64,000 nt of DNA, taken from assembly GCA_963971405.1 (NCBI GenBank), contig OZ020490.1, forward strand, positions 22,345,464 through 22,409,463, written 5' to 3'. The stretch comes from Psococerastis gibbosa. Taxonomy: Eukaryota; Arthropoda; Insecta; Psocodea; Psocidae. Under the pieces are notes generated by a model, which ran no database searches, had not been told where the DNA came from, and saw nothing but the letters and a program-made list of their open reading frames with translations. The number at the start of each line of letters is the position of its first letter. The first letter of the stretch is position 1. Of the stretch, positions 11,490 to 22,291 are shown piece by piece. Both the position numbers and the translations under genes were made by a program.

Positions 11490-12403
11490 ATAATAACTGA
11501 CAAAGGGCAGCTAGTTCACTCAGTAGCTTTAAGAAAATAATTAAACAATATACCGTATCTTAGATAAGCAACGCTTGAGACTATCTCCGGTCCTGTAATG
11601 GTGATGACAATGCCCCCCCCCATATAGCTTTTATCCTTCTTCTTTTTCACTCTTCCTCTCATGTTTCTTCTCTATATATAATTTTAACCATTTATCAATA
11701 ATACAATGTTTTCGTTTTTAGGGTTAGCATGAAAACAAGACTTTATAGTCTTACTGTTCACCTTTTGTTTCTTTTTCAATAAAGACATTTTTCAATTCAA
11801 TTCAAAGTCGAGGGCTCACTTCGTACATTTTCGTGAATTGTGGGAAAACCGTGCCGCGAAGTAATATTTACCCTTATTACCGGACAAATTTTTTTTTACG
11901 CTGGTGCTATGGTTGTAAACAAATAAAGAATTTTCGTGGTGTTAGTTAAAAACGCGGATCAAAGCAGTTATTATGGAATAAAGGCTAAATACATTAATTG
12001 CAAGGCCGGGTCTAGGTAGCGAGAGTCGTGGAACTCTGCTCACATATCACGCACTCATCTCAATTTAAAAATTGACCCACAGGGTTAACTCACCTGTAGT
12101 CTATTTCAGAGCCCATAGTATTACTATCGTACAGCCTGCAGCGCTTGTTATGAACACATAAATTTATTCTAATTTTTTAAACTAATGTTCTAAGTATTTA
12201 AACTAACCGCAAGTATCAGTTAAAATTGTGCATTCATTACTATGTTTTTATATCGAAATACAAGTCTCATACAAGAGTACTTAGTGCTGGGGTATACAAC
12301 GTAAACTGTGCCTGTAAACTGGGCTTGTAAATATTAAAAAGCGCATTGCACCGCCACTGCTCTATTATACCAACGCCAACACGCACATTTAAGCAGTAGA
12401 TTA
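11490..12403. other. unassigned DNA
   Basis: Between two HINE-like copies of opposite orientation. No recognised motif or partner. Confidence 0.45.
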
Positions 12404-13293
12404 TTGCTTTCCAATTTATACGTGGTATAAGGAAAGCTTTGTGATGGTCGAAATTTCCGATTCCGAGATTTCAACGGAATTACACGTTTTGAGGTCCCAG
12501 GAACCCAAAAAAGTGGTTTTTACGAAATATCTGTCTGTCGCTCTGTCTGTATGTCTGTCTGTCTGTCTGTATGTATGTCTGTCTGTCTGTTCATCTATTT
12601 CCGGGCAAACTACTCGGCCGATTTTGATGAAATTTTGCATGTAGGTTCACAAAAGTCATGCCTCGAGATCCTTTTTATTTTATTTTGGGCTAACTCAATT
12701 TGGGGGGGTTTTATTCTCAAAAACTACAAAAAAACGTCTAAAGAAATTATTTCTCAAAAACGGCTCCAACGATTTCTTTTAAATTCACATATATTGTAGT
12801 CGTTATTAATGTTAACAAAATGTGGGGGTTCTCATGCCCCTTGATAGAATTTTTCTGGGGGTAAAAAAAAATAAAAATAACTTAAATTTAATGAAAAATG
12901 ACTAAAAAATAATTTTTCTGCTAAACCTTTCTATCAATGATTTCTAACTTCAGGCATGTTTTAGGTGTTAAATTGAGTAACGAAACCGGACAGGTTGCTT
13001 TCCCAAAAAACTATTTGGTTTGTGCAAAAAAAATGTTTTTAAAAAAATGAAAATTCACGCTGAAATGAAATGCATTGCGTGCCCTGCCATTATTGCTGTG
13101 TGGTAATGTAATGTAATGTCTGACCTATCTAGAATTTACTTCACCTCCAGTGACGTCTGGTGAACAAATCCCCCCCCCCCCAGATGTCCGAAATTTAACT
13201 ATAGGAAAATTATTTACCATGAAAGTACTCATTTTCTCTATCTACTAATGGATAAATTGGAAAGCATGTTCGAGTAAACTCGGACCGGTTCTT
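12404..13293 (+). mobile_element. HINE-like element, copy C (near complete)
   Basis: Forward orientation: ttgctttccaatttatacg, then ggaaagctttgtgatggtcg, a CTGT/CTGC microsatellite at about 12530-12590, gggcaaactactcgg.cgattttgatgaaat, an AT-rich core, a poly-C tract near 13170, then ataaattggaaagcatg, the hairpin cgagtaaactcg and ggaccggttctt. Together with copies E and I it best shows the 5'-to-3' order used for the family. Confidence 0.88.
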
Positions 13294-13297
13294 TACA

Positions 13298-13575
13298 GAT
13301 GGGCCTGACGGGCCATGGCCCAGAACGGCAGATTTCAGAAGGCAGCACAAGTTGCAAAAGTCTGAGCTTTCACTCCATCCATGCTGCCTGAAGTAAACGA
13401 TTACATTAATTATTCTGAGAAGGCTTCTGAATTTCACAGTTTAGCGGCATTAAACTTCGCCAAACTTTGAGGGTTATCGCCTCAACCCCCCCCCCCTCCT
13501 CTCCTTTGTATTGTGTAGGGCGGCAAATGAGGCCTAACCCTTAGGCGGCAAATTGGTAAATCCGCCTCTGCATTA
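13298..13575. mobile_element. probable hAT-like MITE, one good end
   Basis: The right end reads ggtaaatccgcctctg, whose reverse complement (cagaggcggatttacc) is almost the same as the left-end word cagtggcggatttaccag at 14329. A poly-C tract lies inside at 13487. The left end (cagatgggcctga near 13297) abuts the HINE-like element, and no target duplication is clear. Confidence 0.45.
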
Positions 13576-14327
13576 AAGGATTCAGCAGACTTGCAAAGCA
13601 AGTACCTACAGAAGTAAGTATTTTAGTTGTGTCTTACGCCGTTCACTTTGTGTCAGTGTGGTGCAGTGGTTAGTAGGCCAGCCTAGAGGATCACGAAGGT
13701 CCAATATTCTGCTGGATTGTTTTGATTTGAGGCGTAATGACATGACATTTTCCAAACTTTTAAATGTTTTTCCATTACCGGAAGTCAACCTTGCTGCTAT
13801 GGTGAAACTTTTCTACACTCCAATAGCATTACTTTAAATTTAAGGCAATGGTAAAATTGTATCATGTTAATCACATCAGGTACAGGCCAGTTGATCTGTG
13901 TAGCGTATGCATGTTCTCGAGAAAAGCATAGAGAGCGGAAAACCTGGGTCATAAAATAAAGTCGCAAGAACACTAGTTAATCTTGAGTATTCAAATATCT
14001 GGATGAATCGAGGTGAACTCCACTTCGCGACGCAGTATAGCATGTGCTTTTGAGGCTAAATTTACTCGAAGCATGGTAAACTGAAGTTAAAGTCCAATAA
14101 AAATGTGACAGATACAGCGGTAGGGTACAATTAGCGCACTGTGCGGATACATGGCATTTCCCGTAGCGTGTAGTTAGCGCAGAAGGCAATTTAATTATTA
14201 ATTTTATGCATCATGCGAGTACAATTCAAAGCTAACTACGCTTGACATATCTCGCATATTATACGAGTATATCGCATGTACTGTATTAAGTATTGTAATA
14301 CATGAAAATTAAAGCGCGTTCAAGTCA
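13576..14327. other. unassigned DNA
   Basis: No partner or motif found. Open frames at 13606-13788 and 13977-14189 (both -) are unrecognisable. Confidence 0.45.
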
Positions 14328-14328
14328 G

Positions 14329-14550
14329 TGGCGGATTTACCAGTAGGCAACTGAGGCAAATGGCTATAACCGCGCGCGCGTAGGACTTTAAAATTTATTT
14401 TTATGCATATTATGCACAAAAAAAATTAAAATAATTATGTACAGGTATAACATTTTAGTTATGGGTAAGAAAGTAGGTTATTTTGATTATAAACATTAAA
14501 AAATAGTGGTTTTATTTGTGAACACCCCCCCCCCTCCCCCACCCACTATA
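14329..14550. mobile_element. hAT-like fragment (left end only)
   Basis: It begins cagtggcggatttaccagta, the inverse of the terminus at 13575, and carries a (cg)n run and a poly-C tract at 14525-14540. The right terminus is not found, so the end given is approximate. Confidence 0.4.
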
Positions 14551-15609
14551 CATAGAATAATTATTAATGTCCGCGACAAGGGCAGTACCTATATCCGTGC
14601 AAAATCCAAATCAGTCCCTGACGTTCATACTGGCCAAAGAAATCATGCGCATGCAATGACTGTCAGTTAAAATAGGTATGATTATAATATGCATTGAGTG
14701 TGATAAAAGGAAATACGTCACTAATTTATAGTGAATACAGTTATCGGCTTTTCCGCGTATATCACAAGCAGAATCAGTAGAAAACGCAACATTGGTGCTG
14801 ATAGACAAAAAAAACATGCAAGGGATTTTTTAAGATTTCGGTATGTCTGAAAACGTACTTCCAAAAGGTTCCGCCATTGTCTTACGGAACCCATCAGCTC
14901 GAATTATTATTTTTTATTTATTTATTATTTCCTTCGACTGTTACTCCACAGACTAAGGGCATATAATCAACAGAAACTACAATACAAGGCATACAATTTT
15001 TATAGAGTACCAAAAACCCCCTTAGGGGTTTGTCTGGTCGAGTTTGGATACAAGATGTCACCTCAGACAGAAAAAGAAAAGATTTTCAAATGCACTTCAC
15101 AACATCACATAATTAACTTTTATTTTAAATTTTTCAAATATTAAATATAAACCCAAAGTTCATTTACTAAAAGACATTTACTGATGAACACTATATGTTC
15201 ATTTGCAAGTAAGCAATTTAAAGAAGACATTGTACGTTAGTTACTGAAAAAACCAGTTTGTTATTAATTTTTTAACTGAGCCAATATTTTGTAATATGAG
15301 TAGTTCATCGGGTAATTCGTTACACCGACGGAATAGCTACACGTAGTTCGGCTTGTCCATATTTGTTATAATACATTGGTTCTATAAATCTTTTGTCTTT
15401 GACACCCTCTTTTCTTGTCGCATTTCTTAAATTTGGAGTATGATTTTTGTATTATTTGTATTTTTTTTTCTTCTTCTTTGGCCGGTACTCCTCTGCGCCG
15501 AAGGAATATATTTATAAATTAACAATTATACCCTTATAATACAAATAACCTGTGGGCCCCCAAGTTAATCAACTTGTCAGGGGCTCGCACAGTACTATTA
15601 CAGTATTAT
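14551..15609. other. unassigned AT-rich DNA
   Basis: Nothing recognised across about 1 kb. Two polypyrimidine runs near 15464 and several AT-rich low-complexity segments. Confidence 0.45.
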
Positions 15610-15610
15610 T

Positions 15611-15648
<38 letters not shown>

Positions 15649-15650
15649 TA
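15610..15650. repeat. (AAT)n microsatellite
   Basis: About twelve consecutive taa/aat units, directly visible. Confidence 0.97.
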
Positions 15651-15710
15651 TAAAGTCTTCATTGAAAAAATAATAATGTAGATACAGCGAGATTAGGACC
15701 TATTTACATC

Positions 15711-16079
15711 CAGGGCCGGATTTAGGCTTCGGAGGCCCCTAGGCACAGTTCTCTGAGGGGGCCCTCCCAAAAGAAGCAGCTCCATTGGCTTTCCCTCACT
15801 GTTGCACCACAGATGTAGAGTACAGTAGGATATTAGGAAAAGAGGGAACAATAAAAATAATACTTGGCCTTACATTTCATTTTTGTAACGGTAACGTGTC
15901 ACTGTCAGATGCAATTAATGCCACGACACCAAATTTCCCGCCTTAATAAAAATTTAAAATTATTTTTGTCATAAGAAATTTAATTATTTTTTACCTTTTA
16001 AATTCGTGTTTTTTTTTTTTTTTTAATTTTGTGGGGGCCCCTTTTGTGCTAACTCTGCCTATTCCTAAATCCGGGCCTG
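15711..16079. mobile_element. hAT-like MITE with CAGGGCCGGATTTAGG ends
   Basis: 369 bp with ends cagggccggatttaggc and, on the other strand, caggcccggatttagg. Sub-terminal ggggcc/ggcccc runs (ggaggcccctaggcac; gggggccccttttgtgc) form a second inverted layer. No exact 8-bp target duplication is visible. The interior is AT-rich and non-coding. Confidence 0.8.
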
Positions 16080-16469
16080 GCCCTCTCTTACACCTACCTG
16101 TATAACTATACATATCTACTGTTTCAGCATCTAATCCAGTTTGTTGATTCCGGCGATGGAAGCTTTTGTAATTATATTAAATCTGGCCAGGCCAGTTCAT
16201 CATTATATATTTGTTTTATATATTATTAGACTTTTTGTAATTTTTAATAATTAGGTAACTGGTACATGAGATTCATGTATTTACATTTTTTATGTAATTA
16301 TCGTCATTTGAAATGCTTTTTCAGTTGTATAATGTACACAACCATATGAAACCGTAAATAATTAATCTATTGGTAAAGGTTAACGGCAATGGTATAATAC
16401 TACTTAACAAAAGGCTAGTTAGATTTACATTGCCTGCTGTGTAAATTGTCATTAGAGGCATGGGCCTCA
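16080..16469. other. unassigned DNA
   Basis: AT-rich, no recognised feature. Confidence 0.45.
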
Positions 16470-16705
16470 TAGTCATCGAACAATTAGAGCGGAGCCCATT
16501 ATCATGGGGGAAGGGGGCGACGTTTCGGAGTGAGTGCTACTCCCATCATCAGGCTAAGTCCAGAGAAGGACTGATGGTTTCAGGACGATTGACTCATTGC
16601 TCTTGCATTCTACTCTGAATTATTGAGTAAATCCGACCCCTAGAGGATTCGAACTATTGTTCTCCCTATTAATATGCAAGATCTCTAAACACTCAACCCG
16701 AAACC
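16470..16705 (-). mobile_element. SINE-like copy of a third family
   Basis: On the minus strand a tRNA-like head reads gggttgagtgtttagaga, then a gcatattaatagggagaaca segment, then the B-box-like agttcgaatcctct. Further along lies gcctgatgatgggagtagca followed by ctccgaaacgtcg. The A box, B box and spacing fit a tRNA-derived SINE. It is the only copy in the window. The start and end are approximate. Confidence 0.65.
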
Positions 16706-17186
16706 GATTAATTTAAAAAAAAAAAAACATGACTTTTATAATCTTATCAGACCTAATATCTGGTTGTGCGCTAACCGCATGGGCCATTATCATCAAAACA
16801 GGTGTGTGAGCTAACCGCAGGTTACCGTACCAATACAGCTAGTGACAGAAGAAAAGAGCTCAATTTACAATAAAAATTGCCATATTCAAAATTTAAATAC
16901 CTATAGCATACAGTAAACCCATTTGATTTTAGTTAGGGCATAGGGTGTTTCTCCACGCGCCATTAGGCTTGGGGACGCCCTGATTATGGCAAAAATGTGT
17001 ACATGTTCGAAAAAATTAAGCATTTATTATTATTTATTTTATAAAAATGGACGATTGAATTTTAATAATATACATATAAGCGATGTATTCGTATTCCTTT
17101 ACCTATAAAAACATATAGATACATTTAGGATGTTTGCTTCTCTTCATCTCTATAGTCACAAGACTACAATTACAAAATTTACGAAG
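16706..17186. other. unassigned DNA
   Basis: A 12-base poly-A at 16716 next to the SINE-like copy, then AT-rich sequence with no recognised feature. Confidence 0.45.
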
Positions 17187-17350
17187 CAGTAGAATCCGGA
17201 ATGATAGGCCGTGGTCGTTCTGAAAGCATACTTCCCAACGTTTCGTCAACCTCAACTTCAATGGAACTGCGTAAACTTCTATAAGATTGTATTTCGGAGG
17301 CTCAGCAGCAATTGAGCAACAACAACGGCCTATCATCCCGGACTCTACTG
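17187..17350. mobile_element. MITE with 26-bp inverted ends
   Basis: 164 bp. The left end cagtagaatccggaatgata and the right end (other strand) cagtagagtccgggatgata agree at 18 of 20 bases and continue with ggccgt on both. The CAG...CTG termini suggest hAT, but the 8-mers outside (ttacgaag and ttttcgtc) do not match well, so the superfamily is open. Only one copy here. Confidence 0.8.
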
Positions 17351-17449
17351 TTTTCGTCCAGTAACTCCGGTCATGAAACCCTTTATAATTATATTAAAAC
17401 AATTAATTTGGGCACGACCATATAATTAAATGACAAACCAGATGGGGAC

Positions 17450-17935
17450 CTGCAGGCTGATCATGGCGATTTTAATCCCGGGGGTAATATAATACTATGT
17501 CACGTTATAGGATTAATTCAATTGTTTAAAATAAATGAAAAACAAATTACAGATTTTTTAATTTTTGATGTTGGTAATCGTCGCAAGCGCGGAAAATTCA
17601 AATTGCCTATTTAAACAATTGAATGATCATCAGCTATATTTTTGTTGAGTTTCTTCATTTTTTCTGCCTTAGATGTAGACAAATTATTTATAATCCATAA
17701 TATATTAATTCAAAATACTAAAACTTGTTTATTTTTAGGGCGATATGTGTTTATATTTGCTATTTATATTTGGTATTGCAGCGTCGCGTCCGTTCAGTTC
17801 TTTAGTATTGCCAACATCACAATTTAAAAATTCTGAAATTTGCTTTTCATTTATTTTAAACAATTGAATTAACCCCATCACGTGACATGGTTTTATATTA
17901 CCCCCGGGATTGAAATCGCCATGATCAGCCTGCAG
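17450..17935. mobile_element. CNGCAG-TIR element, long class
   Basis: 486 bp with inverted repeats of about 100 bp. Both ends read ctgcaggctgatcatggcga inward, continuing with an atcccgggggtaatat-like block and then a ttaattcaattgtttaaaat block. The centre has words (gagtttcttcattttttctg, a cttagatgtagac block) shared with the elements at 18396, 36104 and 45147. No coding potential. The superfamily is unknown to me. Confidence 0.88.
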
Positions 17936-18395
17936 AAACAGATCTAAAAGATCTACAGTGTATCATGTTCCCATTCTTATTTGAAAGGCGGGTCCCAGCG
18001 ATATGGTGATACAAGTGATAGCTTCTGCAGTATTATCTAATCAGGCGCCATTAAGCCATTTACTCGTTTCTGCAAATCCAGTTTTTAGTAATTTGGCACT
18101 AATGACGCGTTCATGATCACCTGAGAAGAACCTGCTGAAGCACTGCAATGTCGACCTTGGCCCGGAGGTGCAGGAAGGAGTGCGAGGAACCTGCACCATC
18201 TGCGTGAACTTCACAAACGCAACGCACAGGCCGGTTGCGTAAGTGGGCCCAATTGATAAGAGAACGCAGTGGCCTATAAAGTACCATACCCGTACCTGAT
18301 GCGGCCATCGGCATAGCTTGTGGAAACCCAGTGCTACTTGTTGGGAACCCTGACTAGCAGCAACTTGTCAAAGTGACGAATTGGAACTCAACATC
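17936..18395. other. unassigned DNA with a GC-rich patch (about 18117-18330)
   Basis: The patch between two TIR elements has a 65-codon minus-strand open frame (18117-18314) ending VDIAVLQQVLLR and is markedly richer in G and C than the 35-40% background. It could be a host exon or an old element. I recognise no domain and see no repeat partner here. Confidence 0.4.
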
Positions 18396-18767
18396 CTGCA
18401 GACTGATCACGGCAGATTTGGGATTATTATAATACCGGGGTTTATTTAATTGTTTTAAACAAATGAGTGCAAAATGGGCGGGAAATTCAAATTGATAAAT
18501 TAATAATTTTGGTGAGTTTTCAATTTTTTCTCCCTTAGATGCAGGCACATTAATTAAAATTCTTATTATATTTCAAAACTCTACCTGTACATTTTATAAT
18601 TTATTATTATTATTATAAAATGCAACAACTCTCTTGTATTCTAATAATTAATTAAATTGAATTTCCCGTGCATATTTGAACACCGTCACGTGACACCTTA
18701 CTATTGCGGTATTCAAAAATAAACCCCGGTATTATAATAATCCCAAATCGCCATGATCGGGCTGCTG
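18396..18767. mobile_element. CNGCAG-TIR element, long class
   Basis: 372 bp. The left end is ctgcagactgatcacggc, the right end (other strand) cagcagcccgatcatggcga. Both continue with atttgggattattataatac and then cggggttta. Internal words tgcaaaatgggcgggaaatt, ctcccttagatgcaggcaca and caccgtcacgtgacacctta recur in the elements at 36104 and 45147. No exact target duplication visible. Confidence 0.88.
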
Positions 18768-18872
18768 GAGCTGCTATTTCGGTGGACACAGTGACCATGT
18801 CCATTATAGAGACTGCCAAAAAACCCAACAGAATCTAAACACTTGCAGTTCTTATGGGAGGCGTTTATCTAA

Positions 18873-19078
18873 AAATAAATTAAATAAATAAATATTGAAT
18901 TTTTTTGTTCTATTACTCAGCCAACCTAGCGGAGTTAGGGCTACAAGCCCTCTCTTACACTCAACTAGGAAAGCCCGGGACCGCTTGCTTTACATGCCCT
19001 CCGAAGCATGGCCAGAAAATGTAGCAAGTGTAGGACTCGAACCAACAACCAGTCGGGTGAAAGTCAGAGTCTAGTGGC
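18873..19078 (-). mobile_element. SINE A, near full-length
   Basis: Minus-strand copy with the B box as ggactcgaacc on the plus strand (tcgagtcc on its own strand), the body ggagggcatgtaaagc and cctaactccgctaggttggc, and an AT-rich tail of taaataaataaat at the left end. Confidence 0.88.
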
Positions 19079-19144
19079 TACACTTCGGGTACAATTGATA
19101 CCCACACTAATAGCGAAGTAAAAATAGGAATTAGTATGTTGAGA

Positions 19145-19585
19145 GGTTGACGCTGCAACCTGAGCTATGGAAAGATGTAGCAAGAGGGACATAATGTGAA
19201 ACCTCAGGTTACAGGTTTTCAGTGACTTCGGTGGCTAGGTGGTAGCGTGTTTGTACTTGTGCGAGTCTCTACACACTTTGCGGTCGGATGCATTCATTAA
19301 ATTGTTGGTACGCGATTTAACCTTTTTGTAAAGAAAGAAGAAGAAAGTAGAAGGCGAACCGGGTTGCAATAAGCTTAAGCCTGCAGCAAGGACTACCAAA
19401 CCCGACCAGTTTCAAAATAATATGGAATAAGGTACCAATATTTAAGCTAAGGAAAGGTGTAACCAGAGGGGCATAATATTAAACCTCAGGTTGTCTTGGA
19501 GGCGAACCGGGTTACAACAAGCCAAAGGCTGCAGTAAAGACTATCAAAAACCTAACCGGTTTCGACCTAAGAATAAAAACAAACC
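19145..19585 (+). repeat. tandem duplication interrupted by SINE B
   Basis: Unit 2 (about 19442-19585) contains ggcataatattaaacctcag, then aggcgaaccgggttacaaca, then ggctgcagtaaagactatca. Unit 1 has the same blocks at 19178-19215 and 19351-19410, but with the SINE B copy at 19222-19333 between the first and second. Unit 2 therefore shows the uninterrupted arrangement. Confidence 0.75.
19222..19333 (+). mobile_element. SINE B, internally shortened
   Basis: It begins cttcggtggctaggtggtag and keeps cttgtgcgagtctctacaca. It then jumps to gatgcattcattaaattgtt and a ttttgtaaag tail, lacking the middle block around gtgtcgtaactc. It sits inside unit 1 of a tandem duplication. Confidence 0.8.
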
Positions 19586-20666
19586 TGTACCTGCGACTAG
19601 AAAACGCATTTGTACTTAGCTAAGTCCGGCTTACACCTGGAATTCGCATAAAAAGCCTATTTGCTTCATGAGTAGGAGTTAGAAAAAAATAAAGGAATAC
19701 ATAACCCATGGCATTTGTTATATTGCGTAACAATACAGAACCAAATTTTAATTTAATTTTTTCTAAGATTCAAAACCATGGGACAACATCACACAAAGTA
19801 CCTGATCATTATTATTAATAATGTGACTGATAGTCACGAATATTAAAAGGCGTAAGCCTTGAACATTAGATGGAACTGTCCTCAATCAATTATGATTTTT
19901 TATTCCAACAGTGGCTAGTTGGGAAAGCTCGGTGACAATGAAATTAACACGGTGCCTTGGCGGAAGCTTTCTGCTTACTTCCGGCCAGTGGTCAATATAT
20001 TGAGTGTCAGACATCGATACTAGCAATCAGTGCAATCGATAGTGACCGAAGGGTATCGTATACATTCAAGTACAACAATTTTTGAATTGATCGTGCTAAC
20101 TTAAGCAGTAAAATTGAATGTTGTAAAGTCGCAAATAAAAAAAGAATAGATAGAAAAACCGTGTATTTCACAACAAAATTGAACATGTGAACGTGAAATA
20201 ACAACGTGTGCCCCCTCAAAAAAGGGTGCCATGTACAGACAGACTGATCAACCCAATGACATCCCCAATAATAATGACTACCTTTTGGCGACTGTGGCAA
20301 CCACTGAAACTGCGTGATCCCTCACGTTATTCAGCCAAACATAACTCCATTAATAAAGCTATAAATCGGTTTGGTGTGACCTTAAACTAATTGCCAAATC
20401 ATCAACTTAAATATTGGCAAAGGGAGTGTCGGAAGTTCCAAAGTTGTAGTAAAAACTTGAGACATAGGTCATATCCGAATACCATACTTAACCCACCTCC
20501 GGGCAGTCCATAAATTGATCGCAAATACCTAAACGACCTTTTAGATGTTAATTCGCAATCTGAAATTGAAATATGAGATACAGTATATTAGGAATTTTTT
20601 GATAAGTAGCCTAATATGAAAATTCCCTTTCGGCATGGCCAATCGTTGGAGCCGTTTTTTTAAAAC
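19586..20666. other. unassigned DNA
   Basis: No recognised feature over about 1.1 kb. At 20007-20300 a 97-codon minus-strand frame is open, with a hydrophobic middle (FNFVVKYTVFLSILFLFATL), but the sequence is AT-rich and resembles nothing I know. A short word (aatcgttggagccgttttttt, 20640-20660) matches the HINE-like core and is probably a sliver of it. Confidence 0.4.
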
Positions 20667-20712
20667 AATACAAGTACAAGCACGTTACCACCTTGGCATC
20701 AAAGTCGATGAA
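20667..20712 (-). mobile_element. SINE B fragment (head only)
   Basis: A caagtacaagcacgttacca block followed by ccttggcatcaaagtcgatg is the reverse complement of the SINE B head. Confidence 0.6.
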
Positions 20713-20885
20713 ACAAGAGACAACTTATCCACCAAGTGTGCCAAAGACAAACAGCAAACGAAAAGAATGTGGACAAAAAGAGAAACATGGCTCACCAAGA
20801 GCTCAGAAAAGCAGGATTTTTTTTACAGAGAGAGGGTGCAACCAATTCTCGTGGATGAATGAATTTTTAATTTTATGAATAAATA

Positions 20886-21065
20886 CAAGGCCGCGCCCAG
20901 GTTTTGATTTTTTTTTTTGGGGGGGGGGTCAAAAATTTTAAATTTTGTTTAACGTAATTTATTAATGAATTAATGGATAAATTCTTCAAACCATACAGGT
21001 TTACATACACAAATTTATTTCAAGGGGGGCGGACCTCATGGACCACCCCCCTGGGCACGGCCATG
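20886..21065. mobile_element. MITE with perfect 8-bp target duplication (hAT-like)
   Basis: 180 bp. The left end caaggccgcgcccagg and the right end (other strand) catggccgtgcccagg are inverted repeats. The 8-mer aataaata flanks it exactly at 20878-20885 and 21066-21073. Poly-T/poly-G tracts lie just inside. The 8-bp duplication fits the hAT superfamily. Related to 49915-50065 and 10066-10215. Confidence 0.88.
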
Positions 21066-21157
21066 AATAAATATTATACAAAATATGTCAATAAATGTCA
21101 ACGGCTAGCATTTTTAAAAGAAGCTGCTATGTAGTAAGTAGGTGGTAATGGTAAACT

Positions 21158-21725
21158 CTCGACTCGTATCTTTACTTAGTTAAGTCATACTTTCGCCTGT
21201 GTCATTGCGATAATGGCAAGCAGCTTGTCCATTATCGGCTGTAGCCGGTGCAGGTTGACACGGAGAACGTATACCAGTTTGCCAATGGCCAAAAATTCAT
21301 TCGGATGAAACAATACAAATAATGTTCGAAGTCCATGGGGTCGTTGGCATTGGGCAAGGGACCTATGGGTCCGGGGCCATAAGCAGTGGCGTAGCCAGAG
21401 GGGAGGGGTCAGCGGGGTCCGGACCCCCCAATATTTAGAAAAATTGCAACTTTTTTTTCTAAAAAAAAAATCACCGGGGTGACCCCGGTTCCCCATTTTC
21501 CAGTTATGTTAATCAAGTTATCGTCTGCAAAATTAAAATTTTTAGCCGACAAACTATTTCAGGCCTATCTTTTAAAAAACAATCCCGGGGGGGGGGGCGT
21601 CAAATGAAACGCCACCCCATTCGAAAACCTATCGTAAGCGGGCTAACTTTATGAAAACTGGACCCCCCCCCCCCAAAAAAAAAAAAAATCAGGCTACGCC
21701 ACTGTCCATAAGAAGTCCTTAAAAA
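21158..21725 (+). repeat. dispersed repeat Rep-2, copy 1 (interrupted by a hAT MITE)
   Basis: Matches 40300-40545 over about 230 bases: cgtatctttacttagttaag, acgtataccagtttgccaat, then gtccatggggtcgttggcat. Rep-2 sequence resumes after the MITE at 21705 (tccataagaagtcctt against tccataaaaagtcctt in copy 2). Nature unknown; no tRNA-like boxes found. Confidence 0.8.
21384..21704. mobile_element. hAT-type MITE inside Rep-2
   Basis: 321 bp with ends cagtggcgtagcc and, from the right, cagtggcgtagcctga. The flanking 8-mers are gccataag (21376-21383) and tccataag (21705-21712), 7 of 8 matching. The other Rep-2 copy, at 40530-40545, lacks the insertion. Interior words (ttatcgtctgcaaaat, ccgacaaactatttcaggcc) recur at 42816-43087 and 59094-59406, so this is a three-copy family here. 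No coding capacity. Confidence 0.9.
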
Positions 21726-22291
21726 AATTGCAATTGCTAGGTAGTCAACTCAATTTAAATTACGGCGAATGTTAACATTGCGATTGGACGCACGGTGCAA
21801 GCCTCTATTGTTTATAATATGTAATGCGATTTACGAAACGAACCGAACCTGCCAAGTTTGAAATTTGATACAATTTAAGTTAGCACCCGCTGTGTTTGAT
21901 TGGTCCATTATGTACAGCCATTGATATCACAGAAAATTGCATAACCCGTCAATTCTCTCTGCGTCTATGTAACAAACACGCATTAAATGGTCAGAAAATT
22001 GCCGACACTGGTCAGGGCCAAACAGGTGCCCAATACGGCTATTTGGTTTTTAAAAAAAAAAGTCGCTATAACATCTCCAAGTGTCACATAATACTGTATG
22101 TCAAAAAGCTACTCAATTATTGACAGTCACGGCTTTACGGGGGAAAGGACCAGTAAAATATGTTGAAAATGTGAGTTCTGTATTAGATTTCAGTGTTATC
22201 TTAATTTAATCCTAAAAAAAAACAGTCTCGCTTTAAATATTACAGTCGCTATATAACATCTCCAAGTGTCACATAATATGTCAATAAGGTA

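Noticed and set aside
12404-13293. Classical Helitron with 5' TC and 3' CTRR ends
   Set aside because: The terminus reads ggttctt after the hairpin rather than CTRR, so the Helentron-type arrangement fits better.
18500-18545. A mini-intron (gtgagt ... cccttag) within a CNGCAG element
   Set aside because: Too short, no coding context, and the same words are not conserved as splice sites in other copies.
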